Source of the DNA: Rhodanobacter sp. | GTDB lineage: Bacteria; Pseudomonadota; Gammaproteobacteria; Xanthomonadales; Rhodanobacteraceae | DNA length: 64,000 bases | NCBI GenBank assembly: GCA_004298045.1 | Contig: SCRM01000016.1 | Coordinates: 124,001 to 188,000 of the forward strand | Direction: 5' to 3' | Shown here: positions 56,928-64,000 of the stretch, one piece after another | How positions within the stretch are numbered: position 1 is the first letter of the stretch | How the letters are laid out: every line of letters begins with the position of its first letter | The notes under the pieces: generated by a model | What the model was told of the DNA's origin: nothing | Databases searched by the model: none | Seen by the model: only the letters and a program-made list of their open reading frames with translations | Translations under genes and position numbers: made by a program

Positions 56928-57758
56928 GTGCGTGACGGCACACCGACCGCTGCCTCGCCGCTGCAGGGCTTTGTCGCCAGGCATGCGCACCTGCTCGTGC
57001 TGACTGGCGCCGGCTGCAGCACTGCCAGCGGCATCCCCGACTACCGCGACCGCAACGGCGCGTGGAAGCGCAAGCCGCCGATCACGCTGCAGGCGTTCAT
57101 GGGCGAGCCGTACACGCGTGCTCGCTACTGGGCGCGCAGCCTCGTCGGCTGGCCGAGCTTCGGGGCGGCCAAACCCAACGCCACCCATCGCGCATTGGCC
57201 GAGCTCGAACGCCGCGGCAAGCTGACGCTGCTGGTCACGCAAAACGTCGACGGCCTGCACCAGCGCGCCGGCAGTCGCCACGTGGTCGACCTGCACGGCC
57301 GGCTCGACACTGTGCGCTGCATGGCCTGCGACTGGCGCGGTCCGCGCGATGCCTTCCAGCGCGAACTGTCCGCGCGCAACCCGGATTGGGTCGGCCTCGT
57401 CGCGCACATCGCGCCGGATGGCGACGCCGACCTCGAAGGCATGGATTTCGCGAACTTCGACATCCCGCCCTGCCCGCGCTGCGGTGGCATCGTCAAACCC
57501 GACGTGGTGTTTTTCGGCGAAGGCGTGCCGCGCGGACGGGTGGACGCCGCCAACGCGGCACTTGCCGGCGCGGATGCCATGCTCGTCGTCGGCTCCTCGC
57601 TGATGGTGTACTCCGGCTACCGCTTCGTGCGCGCCGCGGTCGCCGCGGGCAAACCGGTGGCCACGATCAGCCTTGGCCACACCCGCGCCGACGCCATCGT
57701 CACGCTCAAGATCGAGGCCACCTGCGAGGAAGCGTTGGAGTTTGTGCTGGGGGAGTGA
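56928..57758 (+). CDS. Sir2-family NAD-dependent deacylase (class II, SIRT4-like)
   Basis: A 276-residue sirtuin. The NAD-binding 'LVLTGAGCSTASGIPDYRDR' is at about residues 23-42, 'TQNVDGLHQRAG' at about 105-116, and the catalytic His in 'VVDLHGRLDTVRCMAC'. The zinc site has two Cys pairs, CMAC and CPRC, and 'VVGSSLMVYSGYRF' completes the Rossmann fold. The length and the 60-residue insert between the Cys pairs match the class II (SIRT4-like) bacterial proteins, which remove acyl groups or ADP-ribosylate. It starts with GTG four bases after the alcohol dehydrogenase stop. A perfect hairpin terminator follows. Confidence 0.9.
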   Translation: MRDGTPTAASPLQGFVARHAHLLVLTGAGCSTASGIPDYRDRNGAWKRKPPITLQAFMGEPYTRARYWARSLVGWPSFGAAKPNATHRALAELERRGKLTLLVTQNVDGLHQRAGSRHVVDLHGRLDTVRCMACDWRGPRDAFQRELSARNPDWVGLVAHIAPDGDADLEGMDFANFDIPPCPRCGGIVKPDVVFFGEGVPRGRVDAANAALAGADAMLVVGSSLMVYSGYRFVRAAVAAGKPVATISLGHTRADAIVTLKIEATCEEALEFVLGE

Positions 57759-57850
57759 AGCGCATAACCGGGCGTCGCGGCATGACTCCTGGGCGATGTC
57801 AGCCAACGCGAAACGGCGAAACCGCTACGCACGCAGCCACCCAAAACTCG

Positions 57851-57907
57851 CTCGGGTAAAGCCCGACCGACAACACCGCACTCCCGTGGATCGGGCTGCA
57901 ACCCGAT
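57851..57907. repeat. Pair of TCGGG-x-CCCGA extragenic palindromes
   Basis: CTCGGGTAAAGCCCGAC (57851-57867) and ATCGGGCTGCAACCCGAT (57890-57907) lie 22 bases apart in the convergent gap between the sirtuin and AhpD-like genes. They share the TCGGG...CCCGA core with the elements at 43493-43524 and 48113-48130. Confidence 0.6.
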
Positions 57908-57940
57908 ACCTTCATGCGGTGCTTGCCGCAGTACCGAAGT

Positions 57941-57980
57941 GGCAACGGCCCGGTCGACATGCGTCGGCCGGGCCGTTGCC
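57941..57980. terminator. Bidirectional hairpin between sirtuin and AhpD-like genes
   Basis: GGCAACGGCCCGGTCGAC (57941-57958) pairs along its whole length, with one wobble, with the strand at 57963-57980 around the loop ATGC. An 18-bp GC-rich stem between two convergent genes is a clear transcript end for both, even though no long T-run flanks it. Confidence 0.8.
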
Positions 57981-57999
57981 ATGGCGTGCGCAGCGCCGA

Positions 58000-58470
58000 T
58001 CAATCGTGCCTGGCGTGGTTCCCCGGCTGGTAGTGGCCTGGTTCGGCGCGGAACGGGATCGCCAACCGGTTCCAGCCGTTGATGGCAATGATGGCGTAGG
58101 TGAGGTGGGCCAATTCGACCTCGCTGAACACCTTGCGCACCTCGGCGTACAGCTCGTCGGGCACTTCGCGGTCCGCGATGCGGGTCAGCTCTTCGGTCCA
58201 CGCCAGCGCCGCACGCTCGCGAGCACTGTAGAACGGCGACTCGCGCCAGGCATCCAAAAGATACAAGCGTTGCTCGGTTTCGCCGGCCGCCCGCGCATCC
58301 TTGCTGTGCATATCGAGGCAATAGGCACAACCGTTGATCTGCGAAGCACGCATTTTCACCAGTTCCAGCAGCGGATGTTCCAGGCCGGAGCGGTCCACCA
58401 CCTGTTGCAATTGCACCATTGCCTGCAAGGCTTCGGGGGCGGCTTTTGCGTAGTTCATGCGTTGTGTCAT
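58000..58470 (-). CDS. Carboxymuconolactone decarboxylase/AhpD-like alkylhydroperoxidase family protein
   Basis: A 156-residue protein of the AhpD-like CMD family. The redox-active motif C-x-x-C-x3-H is present as 'GCAYCLDMHSKDAR' near residue 50, as in YnjA-like peroxidases, and the following helix 'RERAALAWTEELTRI' is conserved. The C-terminal 'YAIIAINGWNRLAIPFRAEP' is typical of the group. It probably reduces peroxides through its vicinal cysteines. AGGAGG lies before the ATG at 58470, the best ribosome site in this region. It converges on the sirtuin gene beyond a strong terminator. The next gene upstream is over 430 bases away, so it is a single transcription unit. Confidence 0.88.
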   Translation of the reverse strand: MTQRMNYAKAAPEALQAMVQLQQVVDRSGLEHPLLELVKMRASQINGCAYCLDMHSKDARAAGETEQRLYLLDAWRESPFYSARERAALAWTEELTRIADREVPDELYAEVRKVFSEVELAHLTYAIIAINGWNRLAIPFRAEPGHYQPGNHARHD

Positions 58471-58902
58471 GGGGGCCTCCTGATGACAGAAAAGAAAACG
58501 ATGCACGCGGCGACGGAACGCTGGCGTGACACACATCAAGTACGACGCTTCCGCGCCGCAACACCTCACCAGTTGCCGTCGCACGCCACGCTTTTCAAGC
58601 GGAAATCCACGTCGGGCCGCCAAAACCGCTGCCAGTGTGACAACTGCCGCGCGCCGCTTGTCATCGCAGTAGCGGTGACGCAACCCATGCGGAGTGCACG
58701 GCGATACGCGGCCTTTGCAAACGCCGTGACGCGCCAGGCCCGGCGCCGACGAAATTCGTCGCGATAGCCATTCCGCGCGCTTCCGGCAAGGTGCGTCACG
58801 CCCAAGCGAAGACGTCGGATGAAACCGATGATCGTCGTGGGCGCGCGGCGTACCACTGCCAGAGGAATCGGCAACGGTTGCCGCAACCCGACGGTTGCTC
58901 GC
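58471..58902. other. Intergenic region between AhpD-like gene and idi
   Basis: There is no credible gene in these 432 bases. Open frames on either strand have no ribosome site and no recognisable product. It should contain the promoter of the AhpD-like gene and the end of the mevalonate operon transcript, but I see no clear hairpin. Confidence 0.5.
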
Positions 58903-59481
58903 TCAGGCCGGCGTGGCGAACCATTCCGCGTGCTGTGCGCGCAGGCGCTGCCATTCGAGCTTGAGCCACGGCGTGTAGCGCTCGGGGTTGGCGGCAATTT
59001 CCTGGTCGAGCATGTCCGGCGCCACGTAGCGCAGCGCGGCGATTTCGCTGGCGTTGACGTCGGGCGCCGCGTCGCTGCGCCCGGCAAACACGTGGCACAG
59101 CTCGTGTTCGGAGCCGGCATCGCCGTAGCTCGCCTGGTAGGTGAACTCGAACAGATGCGTGAGCTCGCAATCGAAGCCAAGCTCTTCGGCAAGACGGCGG
59201 TGGATCGCATCCTTGAGCCGCTCGCCGCGGCGCGGATGGCTGCAGCAGGTATTGGCCCAGTAACCCGGCCACAGGCGCTTGCCCTCGGCGCGCTGTTGCA
59301 GCAACACCTCGCCGTTCGGGTTGAACACGAACAGGGAAAACGCGCGGTGCAAGGTGCCGTGGCCGTCGTGCGCACTGGCCTTGTCGAGATACCCGATTTC
59401 GCGATCCTTCGCGTCGACCAGGATCAGCGGCTCATCGTCGAAGGAAACCACTTCGTCGCGACGTGGCTGCTGCTCACTCAT
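58903..59481 (-). CDS. idi: Isopentenyl-diphosphate delta-isomerase, type I
   Basis: A 192-residue Nudix-fold isomerase that interconverts IPP and DMAPP. The catalytic Cys is in 'WANTCCSHPRRGE' (Cys80) and the catalytic Glu in 'GSEHELCHVF' (Glu127), with the metal-binding His/Glu residues around 'HRAFSLFVFN'. The type I enzyme needs Mg/Mn and no flavin. It is the last gene of the mevalonate operon and begins four bases after the fused HMGR-kinase stop, so it is co-translated. An isomerase is essential in mevalonate-pathway organisms, because the pathway yields only IPP, which supports the operon as the organism's isoprenoid supply. Confidence 0.93.
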   Translation of the reverse strand: MSEQQPRRDEVVSFDDEPLILVDAKDREIGYLDKASAHDGHGTLHRAFSLFVFNPNGEVLLQQRAEGKRLWPGYWANTCCSHPRRGERLKDAIHRRLAEELGFDCELTHLFEFTYQASYGDAGSEHELCHVFAGRSDAAPDVNASEIAALRYVAPDMLDQEIAANPERYTPWLKLEWQRLRAQHAEWFATPA

Positions 59482-59485
59482 TGCC

Positions 59486-61756
59486 TTACCCCAGATCCAC
59501 GGCCATCGCCTGATAGCCCGCGTCGCGCATCGCGGCGATCACGCGATCGCGGTTCTCCGGGCACAGTGCCACGATCGACCCGCCACCACCACCACCGGTG
59601 AGCTTGGCGCCCAGCGCACCGTTTTCGCGCGCGAGCTGCACCAGCTCCTCCAGCTCGCGGCTGGACACGCGCAGTGCGTTGAGCAGGCCGTGGCACACGT
59701 TCATCAGGTCGCCAAGCTGCTGCAGGTCATGCCCTTCGAGCGCCTGCGCGCCTTGCAGCGCCAGCCGGTCGATCTGCTCAAAGATGCCTTCGTACAGCGC
59801 CGGGTTGCGCATCCACGCACTGCGCACGTTGCCCACCGTGCGCGCGGTGAGGCTCTCGCGCCCGCTGATGCCGATCACCAGCGGCACCGAGCCGCCGAGT
59901 TTCAGCTCGCGAATATCCGGCTTGGCACCGGCGGCATCGCGCTGATAGAGCACGGTCTTGCCGAACGTGGCCACCGTATTGTCCACGCCGGAAGGTGAGC
60001 CGTGCGCCACGCGCTCGCACTGGTAGGCCAGCGCGTTGACCTCGTCATCGGTGAGGCCCAGCTTGAAATGCCGATCCAGCGCGCGCACGACGGCGACCGC
60101 GAGCGCGGCGGAACCGCCCAGGCCCATCGCGCGCGGCACGTTGGGAAACACTTCGATATGCATCGGCCGCTCGATCAGGCCGAGGCGGTCGAAGATCAGC
60201 CCGAGCGATTTCTGGATCGAATCGCGGCGCGCGGGATCGCGACTGAAATGGCACTTCACGCCCCAGCGCGCGATCAGCATTTCGACGCCGCCGGACGGCA
60301 TGTCCTTCACGCTGGCGTGGATCGCCAACGGAATCGGCGCGGCAATGGCGTGGCTGCCGTACACCACCGCGTGCTCGCCCAACAAAATCACCTTGCCGTA
60401 CGCGGACACGCCATCGGCCGGTACTGGCGTGTCGGCCGGCACGATGATGCCGGCGCGACCGTGGCGCAGGCCTTCGATGATCTCCAGTGCCTTGTGCACC
60501 TTGATCTCGCCGCCTTCGACCAGTTGATCCACCACCGCATCGAAAATGTCGGCACCCGCCCCGGCGGCAATCGCCACGCTGCGTGCATGCAGCGTCATGT
60601 GGCCCTGCTGGATGCCCTCGGTAGAAAGGGCGCGCAAGGCGGAGAAGTTCTGCGCCAGCCCCACTGCGCCCATGATTTCTGCCAGCTCGGTCGCGCTCTT
60701 GACGCCGAGCAGGCGCAGGTTCAAGCCGACGGTGGCGTTCGACAGCAGCGAACCGCCGACGATGCCGACCTTCATCGGCATGTCCAGCTCGCCGACCAGT
60801 TCGCCGCTCGCGCTCTTGTACCAGCGCGTCAGCGCGGTATAGCGCCCGCCGCGCGCGGCGTACGCGTGCGCAGCCGCCTCGATCGAGCGCCAGTCGTTGC
60901 CGGTGGCCAGCGCCACCGCGTCCACGCCATTCATGATGCCTTTGTTGTGGGTGGCGGCGCGGTACGGATCGAGGCTGGCAAACTCGTTGGCGAGAATCAC
61001 GCCGTCGCGCACGTCCTCGCCGGTGAACGCCTTGCTGGCCAGCGCGTCGACCGGGATCACGCAGCGCGCGCGCACCAACGCGCGGTCGGCCAGGTTGGAC
61101 AGGATGCGCAGAAACACACGTCCGCTGGTGAGTTTTTCCACCAGCGACGCCACGCCTTCGCACATGGTGTTGACCAGGTTCGCGCCCATCGCGTCGCGGG
61201 TATCGACCAGCAGGTGCAGCACCACCATGTCGCCGCCTTCGGCGCGCGCCAGGAGCTGCACCTCGATGTCCTTCGCGCCACCACCGCGCGCCACCATCTG
61301 CGGGTGCAAGCTGTTGGCGAGGTTGAGCAATTCTTCCTTGTGTTGCAGCAACGCGGCCTTGGCCTGCACCGGGTTCGGCACATCCACCACCTGTACCTGG
61401 CCGATCAGCACCGGCTCGGTGCTTTCGACGTGGAAGCCACCGGTGCCGCGCACCACCTTCGCCGCCGACGACAGCGCGGCAACGATCGACGGCTCCTCGA
61501 CCACCAGCGGTATCACGTAGTCGCGCTCGTTGACGAGAAAGTTGAGGCCAAGCCCGACCGGCAGGCCCATCACGCCGACCACGTTCTCGATCAGCTTGTC
61601 GGCGCGGCTCACCTTGAGCGTGTGCTCGCCCGAGGCCAGTGCGTGGTAATCCTCCGCGCTGAGCCAGCCGCGCTCGTGGATCATGCGCACGCGCTCAGCC
61701 ACCGAGAGTTTGTAGAAAGCCGGAAACCGCGCCGTCTTCGACGTATCGACACTCAT
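59486..61756 (-). CDS. Fused class II HMG-CoA reductase-mevalonate kinase
   Basis: A 756-residue bifunctional protein. Residues 1 to about 430 are a complete class II HMG-CoA reductase: Glu88 ('VVEEPSIVAALS'), Lys272 ('ATHNKGIMNG'), Asp288 ('ATGNDW') and His386 ('GIQQGHMTLHAR'), each five above the Pseudomonas mevalonii numbers E83, K267, D283, H381. Residues from about 452 are a GHMP-type mevalonate kinase: 'GKVILLGEHAVVYG', the P-loop 'GLGGSAALAVAV', 'HGSPSGVDNTVATFG' and 'KLTGGGGGGS'. The roughly 20-residue linker has no stop, start or frame change. It catalyses two successive steps, HMG-CoA to mevalonate to phosphomevalonate. Class II enzymes can also run in the degradative direction. Confidence 0.92.
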   Translation of the reverse strand: MSVDTSKTARFPAFYKLSVAERVRMIHERGWLSAEDYHALASGEHTLKVSRADKLIENVVGVMGLPVGLGLNFLVNERDYVIPLVVEEPSIVAALSSAAKVVRGTGGFHVESTEPVLIGQVQVVDVPNPVQAKAALLQHKEELLNLANSLHPQMVARGGGAKDIEVQLLARAEGGDMVVLHLLVDTRDAMGANLVNTMCEGVASLVEKLTSGRVFLRILSNLADRALVRARCVIPVDALASKAFTGEDVRDGVILANEFASLDPYRAATHNKGIMNGVDAVALATGNDWRSIEAAAHAYAARGGRYTALTRWYKSASGELVGELDMPMKVGIVGGSLLSNATVGLNLRLLGVKSATELAEIMGAVGLAQNFSALRALSTEGIQQGHMTLHARSVAIAAGAGADIFDAVVDQLVEGGEIKVHKALEIIEGLRHGRAGIIVPADTPVPADGVSAYGKVILLGEHAVVYGSHAIAAPIPLAIHASVKDMPSGGVEMLIARWGVKCHFSRDPARRDSIQKSLGLIFDRLGLIERPMHIEVFPNVPRAMGLGGSAALAVAVVRALDRHFKLGLTDDEVNALAYQCERVAHGSPSGVDNTVATFGKTVLYQRDAAGAKPDIRELKLGGSVPLVIGISGRESLTARTVGNVRSAWMRNPALYEGIFEQIDRLALQGAQALEGHDLQQLGDLMNVCHGLLNALRVSSRELEELVQLARENGALGAKLTGGGGGGSIVALCPENRDRVIAAMRDAGYQAMAVDLG

Positions 61757-61802
61757 TCGCCATCACTCCACAAGCACGCAGCCGCGGCCGCATCCATCCG
61801 GT

Positions 61803-62912
61803 TCAAGGGAAGTCACCGCCCTGCCCGGCCGCGCCATGCGACGGCGAACCGGAGTGCATGAAGGAGACGTCGCACTGCACGCCCTGCGGATCAACCGCCA
61901 ACCCCTCCGCGTGCAGGCCGGCCGCCATCATAGCGCGGCGCACGCGTTCCAGTTGCGGTGCACCATCGGCCACCACCACGCCGAAATCGCCACCTGCGCC
62001 GCAGGGTTTGAACGCTGCACCCGCGTGTGCGGCAAGCGCAGCCAACTCGCGCTGCGCTGGCGAGAAAATCGCCAGCCCGCTGGCGCGTTCCAGCCGCGAC
62101 AGTGCCGCCGCATACGCTGCCACCAGCGCAACGAAACCTGCCGCATCGCCGTGCAGCGCCGTGGGCGCGGATCCCGCCAATTGACACAATTCGCCCATGC
62201 GTGCCGCGTAATCCGCCGCGTGCGTCTGCCGCCAGGCGGCCAAGTGCGCCAGTTGGCCGGCTGTCGATACCGCCTCCTGCGACCACACGAACAGGCACTG
62301 CGCGCCGGCCGGTGGCCAGCTCGCCGATGACGAAGCCGGTGCGGCACCAGGCATGCCGCGCCGGTACGTCAATGCGCCACCGGCAAGGCTCGCCGCAATG
62401 TCGACGCCGCTGCCGCGCCCGCCTTGCCAGGCGCCATGCCACGCAACCAGGCGCGCCAGCCATGCCGGCGTGGGGGCGAAACCCTGCCCGCTCGCGCGCA
62501 CCAGCGCAGCAGCCAGCGCCACCGTCAACGCCGCGCTCGACCCCAGCCCGAGCTTGCGCCGGCCGGTCGGCGTGGCCGCAAAGAAACCCGAAGTGTCCAG
62601 CGTGAAGTCCAGGCCGCCGCGCGGCGCGAGGCCGATGCCGGCCAGCGCATTCCACACCTGCGTCACCAGGCCGAGGCGAGCCGCATCGGCGACAGTGTTC
62701 CACTCCAGCTTGCCGGCAGCGTCGACGCTGGCCGACGCTGAAGTGATACCAAGGTCTGGCGCAGCTACTTCCACCCCGGCACCATCGGCGCTGTCCAGTA
62801 TCACCCGTGCACGCCGGTTCATCGCCACCACCAGCGCCGGCGCACCATCGAGCACCGCGTAATCGCCGAGCAGCACCAGCTTGCCCGGCGCGCTGGCTTG
62901 GATGCGCGTCAC
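61803..62912 (-). CDS. Phosphomevalonate kinase (GHMP family)
   Basis: A 369-residue GHMP kinase. It begins 'TRIQASAPGKLVLLGDYAVL', the family's strand-loop motif. The ATP-binding P-loop is 'KLGLGSSAALTVALAAALV', followed by 'GRGSGVDIAASLAGG'. 'FKPCGAGGDFGVVVADG' is the third GHMP motif. The length and the position next to mvaD identify it as the kinase that converts phosphomevalonate to diphosphomevalonate (EC 2.7.4.2). The start is a GTG at 62912 overlapping the mvaD stop as GTGA. Without mvaD and the fusion gene one could not exclude another GHMP kinase. Confidence 0.87.
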   Translation of the reverse strand: MTRIQASAPGKLVLLGDYAVLDGAPALVVAMNRRARVILDSADGAGVEVAAPDLGITSASASVDAAGKLEWNTVADAARLGLVTQVWNALAGIGLAPRGGLDFTLDTSGFFAATPTGRRKLGLGSSAALTVALAAALVRASGQGFAPTPAWLARLVAWHGAWQGGRGSGVDIAASLAGGALTYRRGMPGAAPASSSASWPPAGAQCLFVWSQEAVSTAGQLAHLAAWRQTHAADYAARMGELCQLAGSAPTALHGDAAGFVALVAAYAAALSRLERASGLAIFSPAQRELAALAAHAGAAFKPCGAGGDFGVVVADGAPQLERVRRAMMAAGLHAEGLAVDPQGVQCDVSFMHSGSPSHGAAGQGGDFP

Positions 62913-63907
62913 GCGTGCGGCCCCGCCACCAGATGTGCGCCAGCGCCCAGCCCGCACTCGATCACCTCGAGCACGCCCGGCACCTCGCGCAGCGCGGCCG
63001 CCACCGCGGGCAGCGCTTCAGGCAGACACACTGCCTTGACCTGCGGGCCGGCATCCACGGTGAAAAACACCGGCATGCCCTGCCCGCGCAGTTCGCGCAC
63101 CCGGTGCATGCAGGCCACGGTCGCGCCGTTCCAGTAGATCAGCCCCGGCCGCGCCGCGAGCGCCAGCGCGTGCATCTTGAGGCAACTGTGTTCGGACACC
63201 TCGGCCAGCCGTGCGAAATCGTGCGCCGCCACCGCCGCGCGGGCGGCAGCAAGGTCGGCCTCCTGAGTCGCGACCCACGCACCCTGGAACGGCGAGGTCG
63301 CCGCGGTGCGGCGCATGCCAACAGTGGAACTGACGCTTTTCGCCGCCACCGAGGTCACCGCAATCGCCACCGCCAATGGCCACTCCGCACGATCCAGCAA
63401 TGGGTGCGCGATCGAATCGCGCCCGTCTGCGCATTCGCCGCGCGCCCATTCGACAAAGCCGCCAAAGATCGAGCGCGCCGCCGAACCCGAGCAGCGCCGC
63501 GCCAGCGCCGACAATTCGCCGGGCGGCAGCGCCAGCCCCAGCGCTTGCGCGCCGGCGAGCATCAGTGCCGCAAACCCCGACGCCGACGAGGCCAGCCCGG
63601 CGGCGGTGGGAAAGTTGTTGTCGCTCACCACCTCGGCGCGCCAATCCACCCCGGCGCGCGCGCGCAGCAAATCCAGCCCCGCGCCAACCCGCGCCGACTC
63701 GCTAGTCTTGCCATTGAGTTGCACCCCGTCGGCACCGGCCCCGGCGACGAAAGTCACCTGCGTGCGGGTGCGAATGCGGTCCAGCGTGATCGACAGCGAA
63801 CCCACGCACGGCAGGTTCAACGCCTCGTCGCGCTTGCCCCAATATTTGACCAGGGCGATGTTGGGATGGGCTTCGGCGGTGGCCGAACCGGGAGCAATGG
63901 CAGGCAT
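62909..63907 (-). CDS. mvaD: Diphosphomevalonate decarboxylase
   Basis: A 332-residue GHMP-fold decarboxylase that makes IPP from diphosphomevalonate. Diagnostic stretches are 'HPNIALVKYWGKRDEALNLP' at the N-terminus, 'NNFPTAAGLASSASGFAAL' (P-loop and Ser), and 'FFTVDAGPQVKAVC' with the catalytic Asp. It is the first visible gene of the mevalonate operon. The 93 bases before the window edge show no strong promoter, so HMG-CoA synthase could lie further upstream. The ATG at 63907 is chosen over one 24 bases upstream because family members begin just before the 'HPNIALVKYWGK' motif. Confidence 0.92.
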   Translation of the reverse strand: MPAIAPGSATAEAHPNIALVKYWGKRDEALNLPCVGSLSITLDRIRTRTQVTFVAGAGADGVQLNGKTSESARVGAGLDLLRARAGVDWRAEVVSDNNFPTAAGLASSASGFAALMLAGAQALGLALPPGELSALARRCSGSAARSIFGGFVEWARGECADGRDSIAHPLLDRAEWPLAVAIAVTSVAAKSVSSTVGMRRTAATSPFQGAWVATQEADLAAARAAVAAHDFARLAEVSEHSCLKMHALALAARPGLIYWNGATVACMHRVRELRGQGMPVFFTVDAGPQVKAVCLPEALPAVAAALREVPGVLEVIECGLGAGAHLVAGPHA

Positions 63908-64000
63908 GGGCAAGATGGCGTGGCAACGCACGCAAGCATACGCGAGGCCGCCGGCCCGACCAATGGCAAAACGGTGCCCGGACTATGACGCCGCATGCCG

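Overview
The window is GC-rich, densely coded DNA from a gammaproteobacterium, most likely a member of the Xanthomonadales/Lysobacterales (Rhodanobacteraceae-like). The grounds are the fimT-pilV-pilW-pilX-pilY1-pilE minor-pilin operon, the PiuA/PiuC iron pair, rapA, short GGGATTGGGGAT-type intergenic repeats and TCGGG-x-CCCGA extragenic palindromes. This placement is inference; there is no rRNA, tRNA, prophage, insertion sequence or CRISPR array in view.

Layout. 1-2 kb: the tail of an MBL-fold hydrolase, a small membrane protein and a ketopantoate-reductase-like enzyme. 2-5.5 kb: a TonB-dependent siderophore receptor with a Fur-like palindrome, then the 2OG/Fe(II) hydroxylase PiuC. 5.5-13 kb: the type IV minor-pilin operon on the minus strand. 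13-21 kb: rapA, an OsmC protein, a VLCAD-like acyl-CoA dehydrogenase, a degenerate 2H phosphoesterase, a DUF442-type phosphatase and folC. 21-28 kb: a MerR-controlled copper-type P-ATPase with tandem YHS domains, a cytochrome c, a fosmidomycin-resistance-type MFS exporter and an ABC exporter.

28-37 kb holds a tight five-gene minus-strand operon (FAD dehydrogenase, GMC oxidoreductase, aldehyde dehydrogenase, FMN 2-hydroxyacid oxidase, ThDP lyase/decarboxylase) read divergently from an AraC-type regulator. Its chemistry fits a mandelate-like or alpha-oxidation-like route whose substrate I cannot identify. 37-48 kb: an MscS-type channel, a cytochrome c-FTR1 iron permease with a Fur-like site, a secreted esterase and a serine hydrolase, a PAP2 phosphatase, a barnase-type RNase overlapping a barstar fused to an S4 RNA-binding domain, and an arylamine N-acetyltransferase. 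48-58 kb: a GGDEF-EAL protein, an UndA-type 1-alkene-forming oxidase, a Tat-exported class A beta-lactamase, a YXWGXW protein, a GST, a zinc alcohol dehydrogenase with a sirtuin, and an AhpD-like protein.

58.9-63.9 kb is a mevalonate-pathway operon (mvaD, phosphomevalonate kinase, a single polypeptide joining class II HMG-CoA reductase to mevalonate kinase, type I idi). HMG-CoA synthase is not in the window. The observations most worth follow-up are the HMGR-mevalonate kinase fusion, the barstar-S4 fusion paired with an RNase, the UndA homologue, and the unassigned five-enzyme oxidative operon.
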